64,000 bases of DNA, taken from positions 1 to 64,000 of the forward strand of contig MCFE01000432.1 in the NCBI GenBank assembly GCA_002104905.1, in the 5' to 3' direction. Each line of letters begins with the position of its first letter. Position 1 is the first letter of the stretch. Of this stretch, positions 20,724 through 32,755 are shown one piece after another. The DNA is from Basidiobolus meristosporus CBS 931.73. Its lineage: Eukaryota; Basidiobolomycota; Basidiobolomycetes; Basidiobolales; Basidiobolaceae. Below the pieces are notes generated by a model that was not told the origin of the DNA, searched no databases, and saw only the letters and a list, made by a program, of their open reading frames with translations. The position numbers were made by a program, and so were the translations under genes.

Positions 20724-22514
20724 ATGTCTAGCTATGGCTCTAGGAGTTCATCGAGGTACTCATTTCTAGGCGAACAAAGGCTACCAGGAAACAGTCAAGC
20801 CGGGGTTGACATTCCTAGAAGCAGCCGGGATTCCCAGCTTTCAGTAGACGACTTTGATTACGGCAGCTTGGGCGCCTCTATCACCCATGACATCTATAAA
20901 AACATCGAGCCCACCCAGCGAAACACACGTTCAAACAGCTTTTCCGAGAACATTCACGCACTCTACACGAACGCTGATAACGGAAAGAGTGCTGTTGGTA
21001 TGATGAAAGAGCCCGGTGGTTTCCGCAGAGATTACATTGTCCACAAAGCCCACAAGCAAGGGAAAGCGCCGCCGGTGGAAGCAACCCGAAGTTTCATGGA
21101 CTATATGTATCTTTTCGATCACTTTGCCGGAGAAGATCTCGAGAGTGAAGACGACTCTGAGGAAGAGGAGGAAAGCCCAAGCGCGGTTGAATCCAGCGGT
21201 AGTCGACGTCCCTTGCTCGGACGAAGCGGGCGCAGAATTTCCCGAGCCGCCTCTCAGATTCAAGGAACCGCCTCACTGTCCAAAGCCTTTTTCTTGCTGT
21301 TTAAGGCATTTGTCGGGACGGGTGTGCTGTTTTTGCCAAAAGCGTTTGCAAATGGAGGGATCGTCTTTTCAAGTGTGGTCGCGCTCTTTGTTGCCTTCTT
21401 ATCAGGGCTCTCGATGCTGCTGCTGGTGAAGGTTCGGGAGGAGGTCCCCGGGGGTTTTGGAGATATCGGAGGACAGCTATTCGGGCCAAGAATGAAATAT
21501 GTCATTCTTTCATCGATCGCGCTCTCACAGGTACCGATCTTTACAGTGTTTCTTGATGGAAGGTTTTATTAATGGCCACACAAACAGATTGGGTTCTCAT
21601 GTGCATACATGATCTTCATTGCGAAAAACTTGAGCGATATGATTCTGACCATATCCAAGTGCCAAGTGGTTGTATCGGATCAGATCTTGATTCTGGTTCA
21701 GCTTGTGCTCTACATTCCGTTCTCATGGCTTCGTAAGATGAACAATCTATCGAGCGCAGCCTTGGTTGCCAACATAGCGATCTTCTTCGGCCTGATCTAC
21801 ATCTACTTTACCGACGTCTCGATTCTGGTCACCGAGGGCCCCGCCCCGCTCAAGGCTTTCAATAGCGAGAGTTTCGGGCTCTTCTTGGGCACCGCATTCT
21901 TCACCTTCGAGGGCATTGGGCTGGTGATTCCGATAGTGAGTTCCATGAAGGAGCCCAGGAAATTTCCGCAGCTATTGACGGGGGCGATGTTTCTTATTGC
22001 GTTGATTTTTGTTTCCATGGGCTCTCTGTCGTATGCTGCGTTTGGCCAGGATGTGGAGGCGGTCGTGCTGCTCAGTCTTCCGCAGAACGCAGTGACCCAA
22101 ACCGCCCAGGGTCTGTATGTGATTGCCATTGCTCTGACCGTGCCGCTGATGCTTTTCCCAGCGATCCGCATTGTAGAAAACGCGCTGTTTGGCAAAAAAA
22201 CGGGCAAATACTCGATCAAGATCAAAATCGAGAAGAATATCTTCCGGGCGGTCCTTTGTGTATTTACCGCCGTTGTAGCCATTGGCGGCTACTCCAACCT
22301 CGATAACTTTGTTGCACTGATCGGTGCTCTAGCTTGTATTCCGTTGGCATTCATCTTCCCAGCGCTGTTCCATTTGAAGGCGCTGGCCACCAAGCCCTGG
22401 GTTCGTGCGGGGGATATTGCGCTGTTGATATTCGGTGTGGCGGTGATGATATTTGTCACCATCAACACGCTTGCCACCTGGGGCGCCCACCCTACCAAGG
22501 ATAAGTGCGCATAG
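20724..22514 (+). CDS. Vacuolar amino-acid transporter (AVT3-like)
   Basis: AAAP/SLC36-type transporter, in yeast represented by Avt3/Avt4, which export neutral amino acids from the vacuole. Two exons (20724-21530, 21588-22514; 57-bp intron) encode 577 residues. The first 190 residues form a Ser- and acid-rich cytosolic tail with an RRPLLG segment that could act as a dileucine-type sorting signal. The membrane domain begins at ASLSKAFFLLFKAFVGTGVLFLPKAF, the signature of the first helix, and about eleven hydrophobic segments follow, ending shortly before the C terminus. FTFEGIGLVIPI marks the conserved mid-region. No fault is seen. Substrate is not predictable beyond amino acids. Confidence 0.93.
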
Positions 22515-23885
22515 AGGTATAATCTATTTTTAGAAGATATGAACCCCGTTTCCTTATTTGACCATGTGCCATCAGCCATTTCTCCATAGCACGGAGTCTA
22601 AACCAATGCACGCCTATTGTGATGCTCATTCATTACGTCAATAAAAATATTCCATTGTACCAATGTGCCTCACCCCTTCCCAGCAGCGACTCTAGCCACA
22701 TACCGTATTAGTCGAGGATTACCAATGGCCTTCAGCAAACCGGATTCTTGACTAGGGAATGGAAAGACCCAAACCGAGGCGATAGGGGTATCCTCCCTCC
22801 AGTGAACCAAATCATGTTACCTCCAGTGAACCAAATCATGTTGACCATATTACCACATTTATTTAAGCCTAAACCTGAATCAAGATGCTTCTCTTATTAC
22901 TCCTAATGGAAATGGTCCTTGGGTGACATCACCCAGCTTCCAGCGCTTGGAGCAGTTGACCCGGTAGCCATATCCATGTTGAATACGGCAGAGCTTAGCA
23001 GCCAGTCCAATGATAACCAACCGCTCCGCCTTGCTCTCGGTGACGTTACACCACCGTAGGGTGTGGAAGGTGTATGAATCTAGACCGCTTGGCAACTAGG
23101 AAATAATAGTGCTACCCACAGCATGCTTGAGAGCACTTCATACGGCTGGTAACCGGTTGAGGACCTCCGATGTGCAAGGTAAAAGACTGTGACGATCACT
23201 GATGTTGAGAGTGCACCCTCCCATCCAATCAGCCGCCATCCTGAACGATCTAACAATAGCGAATCGAGGAGGTGCTTGGTGAAGGTGTGGAAACAGATAG
23301 CCCGTTGCTTGGTGTCATTACAATAAGACATATACATCAAGCCTCTTAGCCCGGCATTACAGAGGCCTCACCTGAATCATGAACCTTGGTAAAATGGAAG
23401 CCTCCTCGCCAGGGTATTGGAGGGTTGATGAATCACCCGTGTGGACGAAGATGCACAGAGATCCTAGGATATAAAAAGAAGAAACATGGCGGCCATAACA
23501 GAAAACCTGGGATATTCAAAGAAGACACACGGCGGCTACAATAGAAACACATAACAGTCGGATCGGAACCAGAACAACCTTAAACCTGCAACCTGCAACC
23601 TGCAACCGCTCCAGTACTCCTGATTAAACCTCAACCAAAAATACCAGCCAATCGCCCTGGGTGCTGGTTCAAGTTAACTAAATAACATTTAGGTAGATGT
23701 CGAGTCCATTGTTACCGTTTTGGGAAATTCCACTTGGCAGACATGCACGATATGGTTTCACTCGAGATCAATGGTAGGAGGAGATGAAATCGTGGGCGCG
23801 GGCGAACTAATAAATACGGACATTTCCGCTCTCGACAACCCCATCCTCAAGATACTTAGATTCTTTTCCTCCTACTGTAACAACA
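22515..23885. other. Intergenic, no gene seen
   Basis: About 1.4 kb without a credible gene. It holds a direct duplication of about 24 bp (CCTCCAGTGAACCAAATCAT, near 22797 and 22820) and three copies of AACCTGC near 23585-23610. The right part is the promoter of the zinc-finger gene. Confidence 0.5.
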
Positions 23886-25238
23886 ATGCTTGACCAAGAG
23901 ATTCCACAATTGAGTATTTTCTCCTACAACTCGGATCAAATACCAATCCAATCTTCATTTCAGGAACAACCTGACCTATCTGATTTCTTATCTGCCTCAA
24001 TGCTAGAGGCATCTAATATGGCTTCTCTCGCTGATGTGCCCACTCCCGACTTCGAAATCTATCCAGCCACCCCACTTAATGAAACTCCTGGCAACCAGAA
24101 TATCTTGCCTCTATCCGCTGTTAGCAATAGTCACATTCAACAACAAAACCACCTTCAGCCAAGGCCCACCCATAGAGCCAGGAGCTCCAGCATTTCTAGC
24201 CTTTCTAGTGTTGCTTCCAGTGTCTGTAGCTTTGACGACGCTTTGGAGCAGGAAATCGTGTTAGGGAACACGGGTTTGGTGGATGCGGGCATCAACATGA
24301 GCAATTTCAATCTAAATTCGCCACACTCCGCCTGGAGTTCACCAAGTATGGGATCTCCGCAAGATCCTACGTTAATTACCTCTTTCGTTCCTAGCCAGGA
24401 GGAGCTATTGTTACCTCAAAACCAATATCTGAACGCCAACACCTCCTTAAGCAGAAGCTCTAGTCTATCGAGCAATAGTAGCCAGACCAACTACCTTGAC
24501 ACCGCAGCTGGTACAACTGAGGATGATGAGAGGTTCCAACAGCTGCTAGCTTCGCAGCTGTTTGCCTGTCGCCGCGCTAGTATGTGCAACGCTGGCACCC
24601 CAACCTCCTTTATTGATCCAGATTTCTGCACTCAACAAGAATTGTTGAATATTCAGAGCGGCCACGGTCGTAGCTACAGTCTTTCCACCATCGACTTCCA
24701 ATCCTTCGACGAAGGCTCTCCCTGTCAGCAGGGAGATCTATCAGTCCCCGAAACTCAATACCTCGGCGTGAATCTTTCGGAAGAGCTGATTCCTCCCACG
24801 TACGATGGATCGCTTCGACTCTCCCAAGAAGAGCTTGAATTCCTTGCCCTCAACTCCGATCTACAGGCTCTGAATGGCCAAACCCAATGCGAGCAGCACG
24901 GCGAGAACGCCGGTCCGCAACCCAACACATCTAACCGTTCACATACCGAATATGCATGCACGGTGTCCGGATGCTCCAAGACTTTTCGCCGCAAACATAG
25001 CCTCCTATCCCACCAAAGAACCCACTCCGATGATAAGCCTTATCCATGCGAGTATTGTGGTCGGCCATTTGCTCGCAAGCACGATATGCTGCGCCATCGT
25101 AGAATGCACACTGGCCAGAAGCCGTACCAATGTGAATCCTGCGGACTTGGCTTTTACCGCACAGACGCCCGACAGCGCCACTACCAGGCAGAGCCGAAGT
25201 GTTGGGCCGTAGCCATGAAAGGCCAGACAAACGCTTAA
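23886..25238 (+). CDS. C2H2 zinc-finger transcription factor (Crz1-like)
   Basis: A 450-residue, single-exon protein. Three zinc fingers occupy the C terminus: finger 1 is C-x4-C-x12-H-x3-H (YACTVSGCSKTFRRKHSLLS...), finger 2 is C-x2-C (YPCEYCGRPFARKHDMLRH), and finger 3 is C-x2-C-x12-H-x5-C, ending in QAEPKC. The finger order, the ARKHD block in finger 2 and the C2HC third finger resemble calcineurin-responsive Crz1/Prz1 factors. The N-terminal 340 residues are rich in Ser, Asn and Gln, with two Ser-rich blocks (ARSSSISSLSSVASS; SLSRSSSLSSNSS) typical of a phosphoregulated activation region. No obvious PxIxIT calcineurin-docking motif was identified, so Crz1 is a family resemblance rather than a proven orthology. 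Confidence 0.85.
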   Translation: MLDQEIPQLSIFSYNSDQIPIQSSFQEQPDLSDFLSASMLEASNMASLADVPTPDFEIYPATPLNETPGNQNILPLSAVSNSHIQQQNHLQPRPTHRARSSSISSLSSVASSVCSFDDALEQEIVLGNTGLVDAGINMSNFNLNSPHSAWSSPSMGSPQDPTLITSFVPSQEELLLPQNQYLNANTSLSRSSSLSSNSSQTNYLDTAAGTTEDDERFQQLLASQLFACRRASMCNAGTPTSFIDPDFCTQQELLNIQSGHGRSYSLSTIDFQSFDEGSPCQQGDLSVPETQYLGVNLSEELIPPTYDGSLRLSQEELEFLALNSDLQALNGQTQCEQHGENAGPQPNTSNRSHTEYACTVSGCSKTFRRKHSLLSHQRTHSDDKPYPCEYCGRPFARKHDMLRHRRMHTGQKPYQCESCGLGFYRTDARQRHYQAEPKCWAVAMKGQTNA

Positions 25239-28186
25239 GAACACAACCTACAGAATCTAGATGGAACCCAAGCCCATTCTTGTACATGCATTCTTTTTGT
25301 AAAATGCGATTATTTCATGGTGAATTGTAGCCGGTCCCCGACCTGTGATTGCCTAATATTTTGTCTGGATCACCCGCCACCACCCCCATATTCAACGATA
25401 TCTATGTATTTATAAGTCATCCTCCCATATCTACCCTTTTGAACTCCCCTTGTGTATAGATTAGCCAAGATAACATCGTCAAGTAAAAAGGTTTGAATAG
25501 AAATGGGACTTGTTACATCATACTTCCGCAAGCGCTTGGACATGTGAGGGAAATTGAGGAGGTGGGTGATGAATTAGGGACGCCGAAAAAGGAAAGATCG
25601 GGGCGCGTTCCATGTTACGGTTTGCGGATCAGCATCATACCGATTGATGCGCTGCATTTCGAGGCTTCGACAGCTTCGCATGAGACCGCATACAATAGTC
25701 ATCGTTCCGCGGCGTATGCCACCGAAAGATCTTGTTTGTCTCTAGGAGAAAGGTATTTCCTCGGGTAATATCCGAACTACCTGGCCATCCAACTGGGATC
25801 GAATACAGATCATCTGCCTCCCTGGCTTCTGGTACAATGGGCAACAAGGAACAGAACAAATGTTCTATTTTCCGTCACCTGATTATGTCGTGGTGGTCAT
25901 CACTGCCCATATGCATGGCTATTGGCTGGCCAGTAGGATGAGCCTTGGCGATCTCTTGGCGAGTACTACATAAAGATGAGCACACGGTAAGGCAATTGAT
26001 CAAGTAGGTTGGACAATATCGAGGAGGAACCAACCAGGAAGTTACCCAAAATCAGGAATCCTGCTGCAGCTTCCAGAAACCGAAGTCCCACTTAACTGGT
26101 CGAATGAACCGAATTCTTGCTAAAAACGAGATGCATGATGGATGCGGAAGCAATGTACCGGCCCTCAACGTTTATTTGATGGATGTCCGCATCCATCCTT
26201 CTGTTACACGTAGATTTAGGCTTCACAACTCCCAGCCGAACCTCACGACCAGGCCAATAGGGCCTGAGTTCGGGCACTCAAGGTTGAGAACAAAACCAGT
26301 CGAGCAATTAGTATGTGAGCTCCCTCATGATGGAGAACATAGCTCAAGATGCCAAATCCGGAACGATGTGATGCAAAAACGCTAATTCGCAATCATGAGA
26401 GCCCATTGCCTCCTATCTTATCAGCAACGCTTCTGCGGTGGATGTTCTATCCGCAGGCGACACAAAAACATGATCTCTGATCAGTGTGCTCTCCACGACT
26501 TCCTAGATTGGCTATAGATGCATGTTGATTTTCTGGACGAAGGCAGGCCGTGGTGTTGAGGCGAGCAATGTGCCACTTTGGAATCAAAGGCACCGGCAGA
26601 TTTATCCGAAGAATTTGCAGAGTCGAGGGTGAAACCACGTTGGACCAATCAAGTGAATAGCTTAGGCCAGGAAATAAGACACCAATTAGGGGCCTCAAGG
26701 TAGATTGTCAGTCAGACTGATAGGTGGAGAGGGGCTTGGGTGACATGTCCAATTCAGTGAGATTAAGTCATGTGTTTGTGAAGAATGAATGAATATACTT
26801 GTGCAGATTACCTCCGCTACGAGACATGCATGTGGGCACATAGTATTTCCTAATATGATGGAAGCTTGTGTATTGTTTCCTTTTCGAACACAGCTGCAAC
26901 AACACCAGATCATCTCAATCGATGACGAAACTTCGGGTTCTGGTCAAAATACAAGTTACGCCATCTTGTGCTCTGCAATATGGATAAACAGCGGCTTGGG
27001 AAACAACATGGATAAAAATGCCACTTAGGAAACAATATGGATAAACAGCAGCTTAGGAAACAATACAGATGGATAGCGGCTTAGTAAACAATATGACCGG
27101 CAACGATGAGAATGGAAACAATACGGATTGACCCAACCTTTGGACCCCCATGTAACCTTGCACATGCTTGACGAATCTATACAAATCAAGCTACTCGATT
27201 GTTACTTTTCCTGGTAATATCATTGCTAAGACAAATTTAGCTTAATCTTCAGTACCTCCTCACGTTCAGTTCCTAGATGCTGAATCACTAGTCCAAGCGT
27301 ACATCATCATTGATTAGTAACAGTAGCATGCTGATCGGTTGAGGACTCCCCTGGTACTTGTTGGAACTGAGTCCAATGTGTGACAACTGCTACTGAGTAC
27401 AACCTAGGATTCCTACTTTTTTCGCATTAATCTGTTCCGCTTCCATAACATGGTTTTGGAGAATACGATTGATTAAAGACAAATCAACATAAGCTGTAAC
27501 CCATGAGCTAGGGGATTCTGGGCGTAATCTCGGTTTGAAACAACACCCTTGCCGATGGATATATAGCTTCCTAATGCGATTCCATATGTAACCCTCGTTA
27601 GCTTCACGATGGATGTGTACCATAATACCAAAATAAAAAGTCCGTGGGGTTCCTGTGCGATGTTGAAGGCTTTAAGAGAATATGGGCCCTTGAGGGATTC
27701 CATCTCATTTGTATGCATGCTCACATCAATATCATTCAGATTGAGCGTATACATGTGTGGATTGCCGGGAAATTGTAACATCAAGTATGTACCGTATTTG
27801 AGCACTTTCTGAAGCGGGTAATAACAATAAGCTTGAGGCTTCTTTATATAATTAATAAATAATGTCGGCATATTTCGTTAATTTGTGTCGAGGGTGGCAG
27901 ATATTTTTAATGAAAGTGGTGAAGGTATCTTTAGATTCAACTCCAAGAGATCCTGACCATTGCTCACAATATTCCTGTTGCAATTCGCTTGCTTGGCTAC
28001 TACATTATTCAAACACCACAATATGCTGATCTGGTTTTTAGAATATCATGTTCGAACTGAGGGTTTGGTTCATAAACCACAATTTAGACTTTTAAAAAGC
28101 TATCTGATACGTGATGTCATTATTAAAATTGGTTAGCTTGGCACCTAAATTATTCATACAACCCAAGTTTCCACTTAGCTAAATAC
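25239..28186. other. Gene-poor region
   Basis: About 2.9 kb without a gene I can support; all open frames are short and featureless. It contains a 28-30 bp minisatellite (26977-27129) and a 12-bp inverted repeat (26137-26148 with 26186-26197). Confidence 0.5.
26977..27129. repeat. 28-30 bp minisatellite
   Basis: At least five imperfect direct copies of a unit beginning CAATATGGATAAACAGC and ending GCTTAGGAAA. Units differ at a few bases each and decay toward the right. Confidence 0.8.
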
Positions 28187-28886
28187 TGTTGGAAGTTTTT
28201 AAAGAGTATTGAGAGCGACTTGGTAAACTAGAAGAAATTGCATGATACTCACTTATTGTTCATTGAGTTCAAACAAAGTGCGAATACTTTCTGAAGAACT
28301 TCGTAAAAGTAGTGATCTCATATATCTTAAGAAAGGTCTCAGGAATTAGCGCTGAAAGTTCGGGTCCTTTTGGATGAGCTTTGTATGATATCCACCAATT
28401 CCAAGAATTGGCTAAAATCTTGCGAACTAAGCAAATAGATCACCGTTTAATAATAAGCTAGGCATAGTGTTAAGGAACTTTGGTGTGGGCTAAATACCTA
28501 AAAGAAAAGAATCTTGAATATTACTCAGCAGTATGGTTGTATAATGTATGTTAGTGCAGTGAATTGTGGAATTCCTGGAAATTGCTACAAGCTACAATGA
28601 GAATGATGAATTGATTTTTCCTTTGTTTTATAGTGAGCTAGTATATATACTTTTGGGTGAGCCTAGAAGTGTATTGCAGCAGCTGAGCTGAATGGCTGTA
28701 TAGTAGGATCTCAATCAGTGCATCTGATAACTAAACACTTCATATAATCAAAGTGCCTGCTGTACGCATTATCAAGATTTTGCATATAAATTTTCAGGTT
28801 GGCCTGTGAGATACTGGAAGCGATTGGGAGAACAAGTAGGTTATGCAATTTTCACTTCATAATTTATTCAATGTAAAGGTAGTACT

Positions 28887-29235
28887 TGTTGTAAGAGTCC
28901 TGGAGATATTGGAAGTGATTGGGAGAACAAGTAGATTATGTGGCTTTCACTTAATGATTTATTGAATGTAAAAGTAGTATTTATACTTCTACATGGTTCT
29001 GGCATAACAAGCAGGTAGAATGTGTTTATGACGGCCTCAAGAGCATGTGTGCAAAGTTTGGGGCTGTTTGGACGACTTAACAAATTCTCATGTTCTGGAC
29101 ACCGGATGTTTTGGTGAAAATATTCCAAGTAAATCCCAACAAGGAATTTGGTCTGTATTCACTAAGATTTGTAGGTAATGATCTAAGTGACCCAGTTAGG
29201 TGAATATTTAGGTGGAATTACAAATTTTTACAACA
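28887..29235 (-). mobile_element. Solo copia LTR
   Basis: 349 bp, TGTTGTAAGAG to TTTTTACAACA, closely similar to the LTRs at 984 and 1999. It sits inside an older LTR of the same family (28808-28886 / 29236-29270). The flanking pentamers do not match clearly. Confidence 0.85.
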
Positions 29236-29270
29236 GTTTTTACACTTTGACAAGGTCTTAGCCTAACAGA

Positions 29271-29618
29271 TGTTGTAAGAGCTTTGGAGATATTGGAAGT
29301 GATTGGGAGAACAAGTAGACTCTGTGTTTTTCACTTAACGATTTATTGAATGTAAAAGTAGTATTTATACTTTTACATGGCATTGGCAAACAATAAGCAT
29401 AGAACATATTTGGAAAGGGACTAAGAACATGTGTGCAAAGTTTGGGGCTGTTTTGACAACTTAACAAAATTTTATGCTCTTGGTACCTGATATTGTGGAG
29501 AAAGTACTCAATGTAAATCTCAACAAGGAATTTGGCGAGAATTCCTTAAGATTTGTAAACAATGATCTAAGTGACCAAGTTAGGTGTATATTTAGGTGTA
29601 ATCACGAAATTTACAACA
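29271..29618 (-). mobile_element. Solo copia LTR
   Basis: 348 bp, TGTTGTAAGAG to TTTACAACA, same family and orientation, more diverged in its 3' half than the neighbour at 28887. Confidence 0.85.
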
Positions 29619-30266
29619 ACAGATACATACAACATACTAAAGAATGCTCAAGAAGTATATGTACAAAGCTAGGGGGCTTCTGGACAGCTTCGAGAGTGTT
29701 TGTACTTAGAGTGCTTGATGTTTTGGTGAGAGTATCCAGTTAGTTGGTCTCCACAAAGAAGTTTGGCAGAAGATGTCAAAGCATGTAAGCTATAATCCAA
29801 GTGTCCAAGTTAATTTTGTTTACAACTGAATAATCCTAAAACCACTGCCAAATTCCAAACCAATATGCCTTTATCACATGGCTGAGCTGAGAATGAAAAA
29901 GAGAATACTTAATACAGGCTCTCTCAAGACTGACGGATATGTGGTGAGAATGTTGCAAGACCTCAGGGAGTACCAAAAGTGATTTGGAGAACTAGAAAAA
30001 TCACATGATATTTACTTGTTGTTTGATTGAGCTAAGATAAGGATTTCTATCTTGTTGGGAACTTCAAGGAAGGTCCCAGAAAGCTGTATGCAGAATTTGG
30101 GGTCTTTTGGAGTAGGTAGAAAATATCGATAACTTCTAGGCCTTCACTAATTCGAAGAAATAGTCAATCTCTTACTAACTAAATCTAAAGTAAATAACTC
30201 CGCAATAAGCTAAACAGAATCTTATGTTATATGAATGGGTTGGGTGTAAAATGAATATTCACAACA

Positions 30267-31509
30267 GAAAATACATTTGAAAGAAGGATGTGGGCAACGT
30301 GTGGGGTCTTTAGAACATCAGATCATTATTTCCACATTTCTGAAGAATAAGGAAAAGAGAACTTTTCTAACATTGCCAAGGTGTCGGATCATCACATGAA
30401 CAGTTGGATGCAATACAGATCGTTTTTGATCAAGCCTCTCTGGCACATCATAGTTAAACCAGGGACAAAATCATGGCATGGGGGCAGTATTCGAATAGTG
30501 ATGCACCTAGTCATTCATTAACCTTTGTTTCCGATTCTCCTATACTACTCGCAATACGTTGGTTTTAGGAAGTTTTACACAACAGTGCAGCACAATAGAT
30601 TTCCATCAACTCCACGCATGAACCATGGCCATGGAAACATAAGGCAATGAAGCTCGGAAATTTCGGTTTGTTATACATGTGTACTGTGTGGAAGGCTCCC
30701 CAATAATTATGCTAATATTTACATCCCAACAAATATAAAATTTGGCTACATCGCCAGCAACTATACAAAGTGCACTGCACCCCACCATTATCTCTGTTCT
30801 ACTGAAATAGTTATTATACAGTCACGCGCCACCAATCTATTCTCAAATGTACCTTTGAAGCCAATGCTTTTTTATGCTGCAGACGTTAAGCGGGGGCTTT
30901 GAAATAGGTGAACAACCACAAAGATCATCACCATTGAATGCACTCATATGGATTTGAATGACACCCATTACCCAACTCTTTTAATGAATAACACCAACCG
31001 CGCTCCAAGATCCTCGCAGATCATGAAATCTGCCGTAGTATGGCCCGAATCATTTCGATCGAGGCATGGAAACAAGCAAGTTTCCTACTACGATCCAGCA
31101 TCGACTCCTTTTTCGGGGCACAAATTCAAACCTGGGCTCGTGATCAATTTAGAGAAAGCCATCACCATTGGTGGATGTAGGGGAAGGATGGCCACAGGAT
31201 TGCCACATTTGGTGGCAACGTCCTATTCAATTCCCCACAGTAGATCCCCTTCCCAACTCGCTGCTCCGGAAACCATGGGGATTCAGTACGGTCGGCATGA
31301 ATTTTCGGGAAATGACTAATAATTCGTCTGCTATACGTAAGGCGAATTCGCGGATGACTCATTCCTATTCATGTTGCCTCGACAATGGGATATTTAAGTG
31401 ACCGCCTCACGTACACGTTCACGCTTGAGTGTCGAGCCCGTTTCTTTAGAACCCTTCAAACAAATAACCCTTCCCCCGCCCACCAATCTACCTACCTACT
31501 CTACACGTC
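30267..31509. other. Intergenic and promoter of the aminotransferase gene
   Basis: About 1.2 kb. The open frame at 30948-31319 has no recognisable features. The last 100 bases are pyrimidine-rich (CCTTCCCCCGCCCACC) and form the leader of the aminotransferase gene. Confidence 0.45.
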
Positions 31510-32755
31510 ATGACCGCAGGAAAAGTCGCTTCCGCCAACATCGACTGGTCCAGCTTGGGCTTCAGCTTTATCCCAACCAACGGCCACATGAAATACACCT
31601 GGAAGGACGGTAAGTGGGACCAGGGCGAATTCGTCACCGAGCCTTGGATCAACATGCATATCGCCTCGAGCGGTTTGAACTATGGTCAGGAGGTAAGTAC
31701 CTTTCGGGACGAAAGAAATTTTCCAACTCGATACTCATCTTCCCGACTGTTTAGTGTTTTGAAGGACTCAAGGCCTGGCAATGTAAAGACGGAAAGGTTA
31801 GCATATTCGCATATCCCCTCGCACCAGAGTCCCCGCTGACCAGCTGTCCCCACAGGTTCGTCTCTTCCGTCCCCAGAATAACGCTGACCGCTTGAGGTAC
31901 TCCGCATCCAAAGCCTGCATGGTGGCTCCTTCACGCGAATTATTCTTGGAAGCCGTAACACGCGTGGTCAAGGAGAACATCGAATACGTCCCACCCTATG
32001 GCTCTGGGGGCTCTTTGTACCTTCGACCATTGCTTGTGGGAAATGGACCTATGCTGAACTTGATCCCATCCAACGAATACACATTCATCGTGTACGCAGT
32101 ACCAGTCGGAAACTTCTACAAAGACGGGATCAAAACCACCAACGCAATTATCATTGACGACTTCGATAGAGGTGAGTGCCATCATGTATTATTTGATTAG
32201 GGTAGCAAGCTAACTCTGGCCGACCATTCAGCCGCCCCTCTCGGCACTGGCTCTGTGAAACTTGGTGGAAACTATGCCCCATGCTTGCCTTCCACCCAAG
32301 CCGCCCACGAAGCTGGATATACAATGGCTCTGTTCCTTGATGCTGCCACACGCACCTATATCGAAGAGTTCTCGTCCTGCAATTTCATAGCGGTGATTAA
32401 CGGGGAGAGCATTGAAGACACCACCATCATCACACCTGATTCCCCCTCCATTCTACCCTCCATCACCACCCAGACCATTCTTGAGCTTGCCGAATCGTTC
32501 GGGTGGAAGGTGATCCGTCGCCCCATTCCTCTTGAGGAAGTGAGATCAGGGAAGTTTGACGAGATTGCTGGATGCGGCACCGCAGTCATCGTCACACCAG
32601 TTCACACGATCCACCATCAAGGCCAAGACATCAAGATCACCTCCAACAAGACACTCGGACCCGCCCTCGAAAAGATCTACTCCACCGTGCGTGCATTGCA
32701 GATGTTGGAAATCGAAGACAAGTTCGATTGGAGCTACCCAGCTGAAGGTTTCTGA
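31510..32755 (+). CDS. Branched-chain amino-acid aminotransferase
   Basis: Fold-type IV PLP enzyme that transfers the amino group between Leu, Ile or Val and 2-oxoglutarate, the last step of branched-chain synthesis and the first of their breakdown. Four exons (31510-31692, 31755-31796, 31856-32171, 32232-32755) give 354 residues, the usual BCAT length. Key features are GLNYGQECFEGLKAW, RPQNNADRLRYSA, and GTGSVKLGGNYA with the PLP-binding Lys at about residue 190. IEEFSSCNFIAV holds the conserved Glu that binds the PLP pyridine nitrogen. No clear mitochondrial presequence is visible, so the protein is probably cytosolic. It lies upstream of two amino-acid transporter genes, but 2.2 kb away and with separate promoters. 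Confidence 0.93.

Larger units (their letters stand above)
28187..30266 (-). mobile_element. Second cluster of copia LTRs and fragments
   Basis: Besides two full LTRs (listed separately), the region holds a 5' LTR piece at 28808-28886 that is cut by the insertion of the LTR at 28887, with its probable remainder at 29236-29270. Strongly decayed relatives lie at 28187-28480, 29619-29830 and 29953-30266. All face the same way as the gag elements at the left edge. There is no gag or pol sequence. Confidence 0.7.

Noticed and set aside
30948-31319. A 123-codon open frame upstream of the aminotransferase
   Set aside because: No recognisable features, overlapping open frames on both strands, and no link to the downstream gene.
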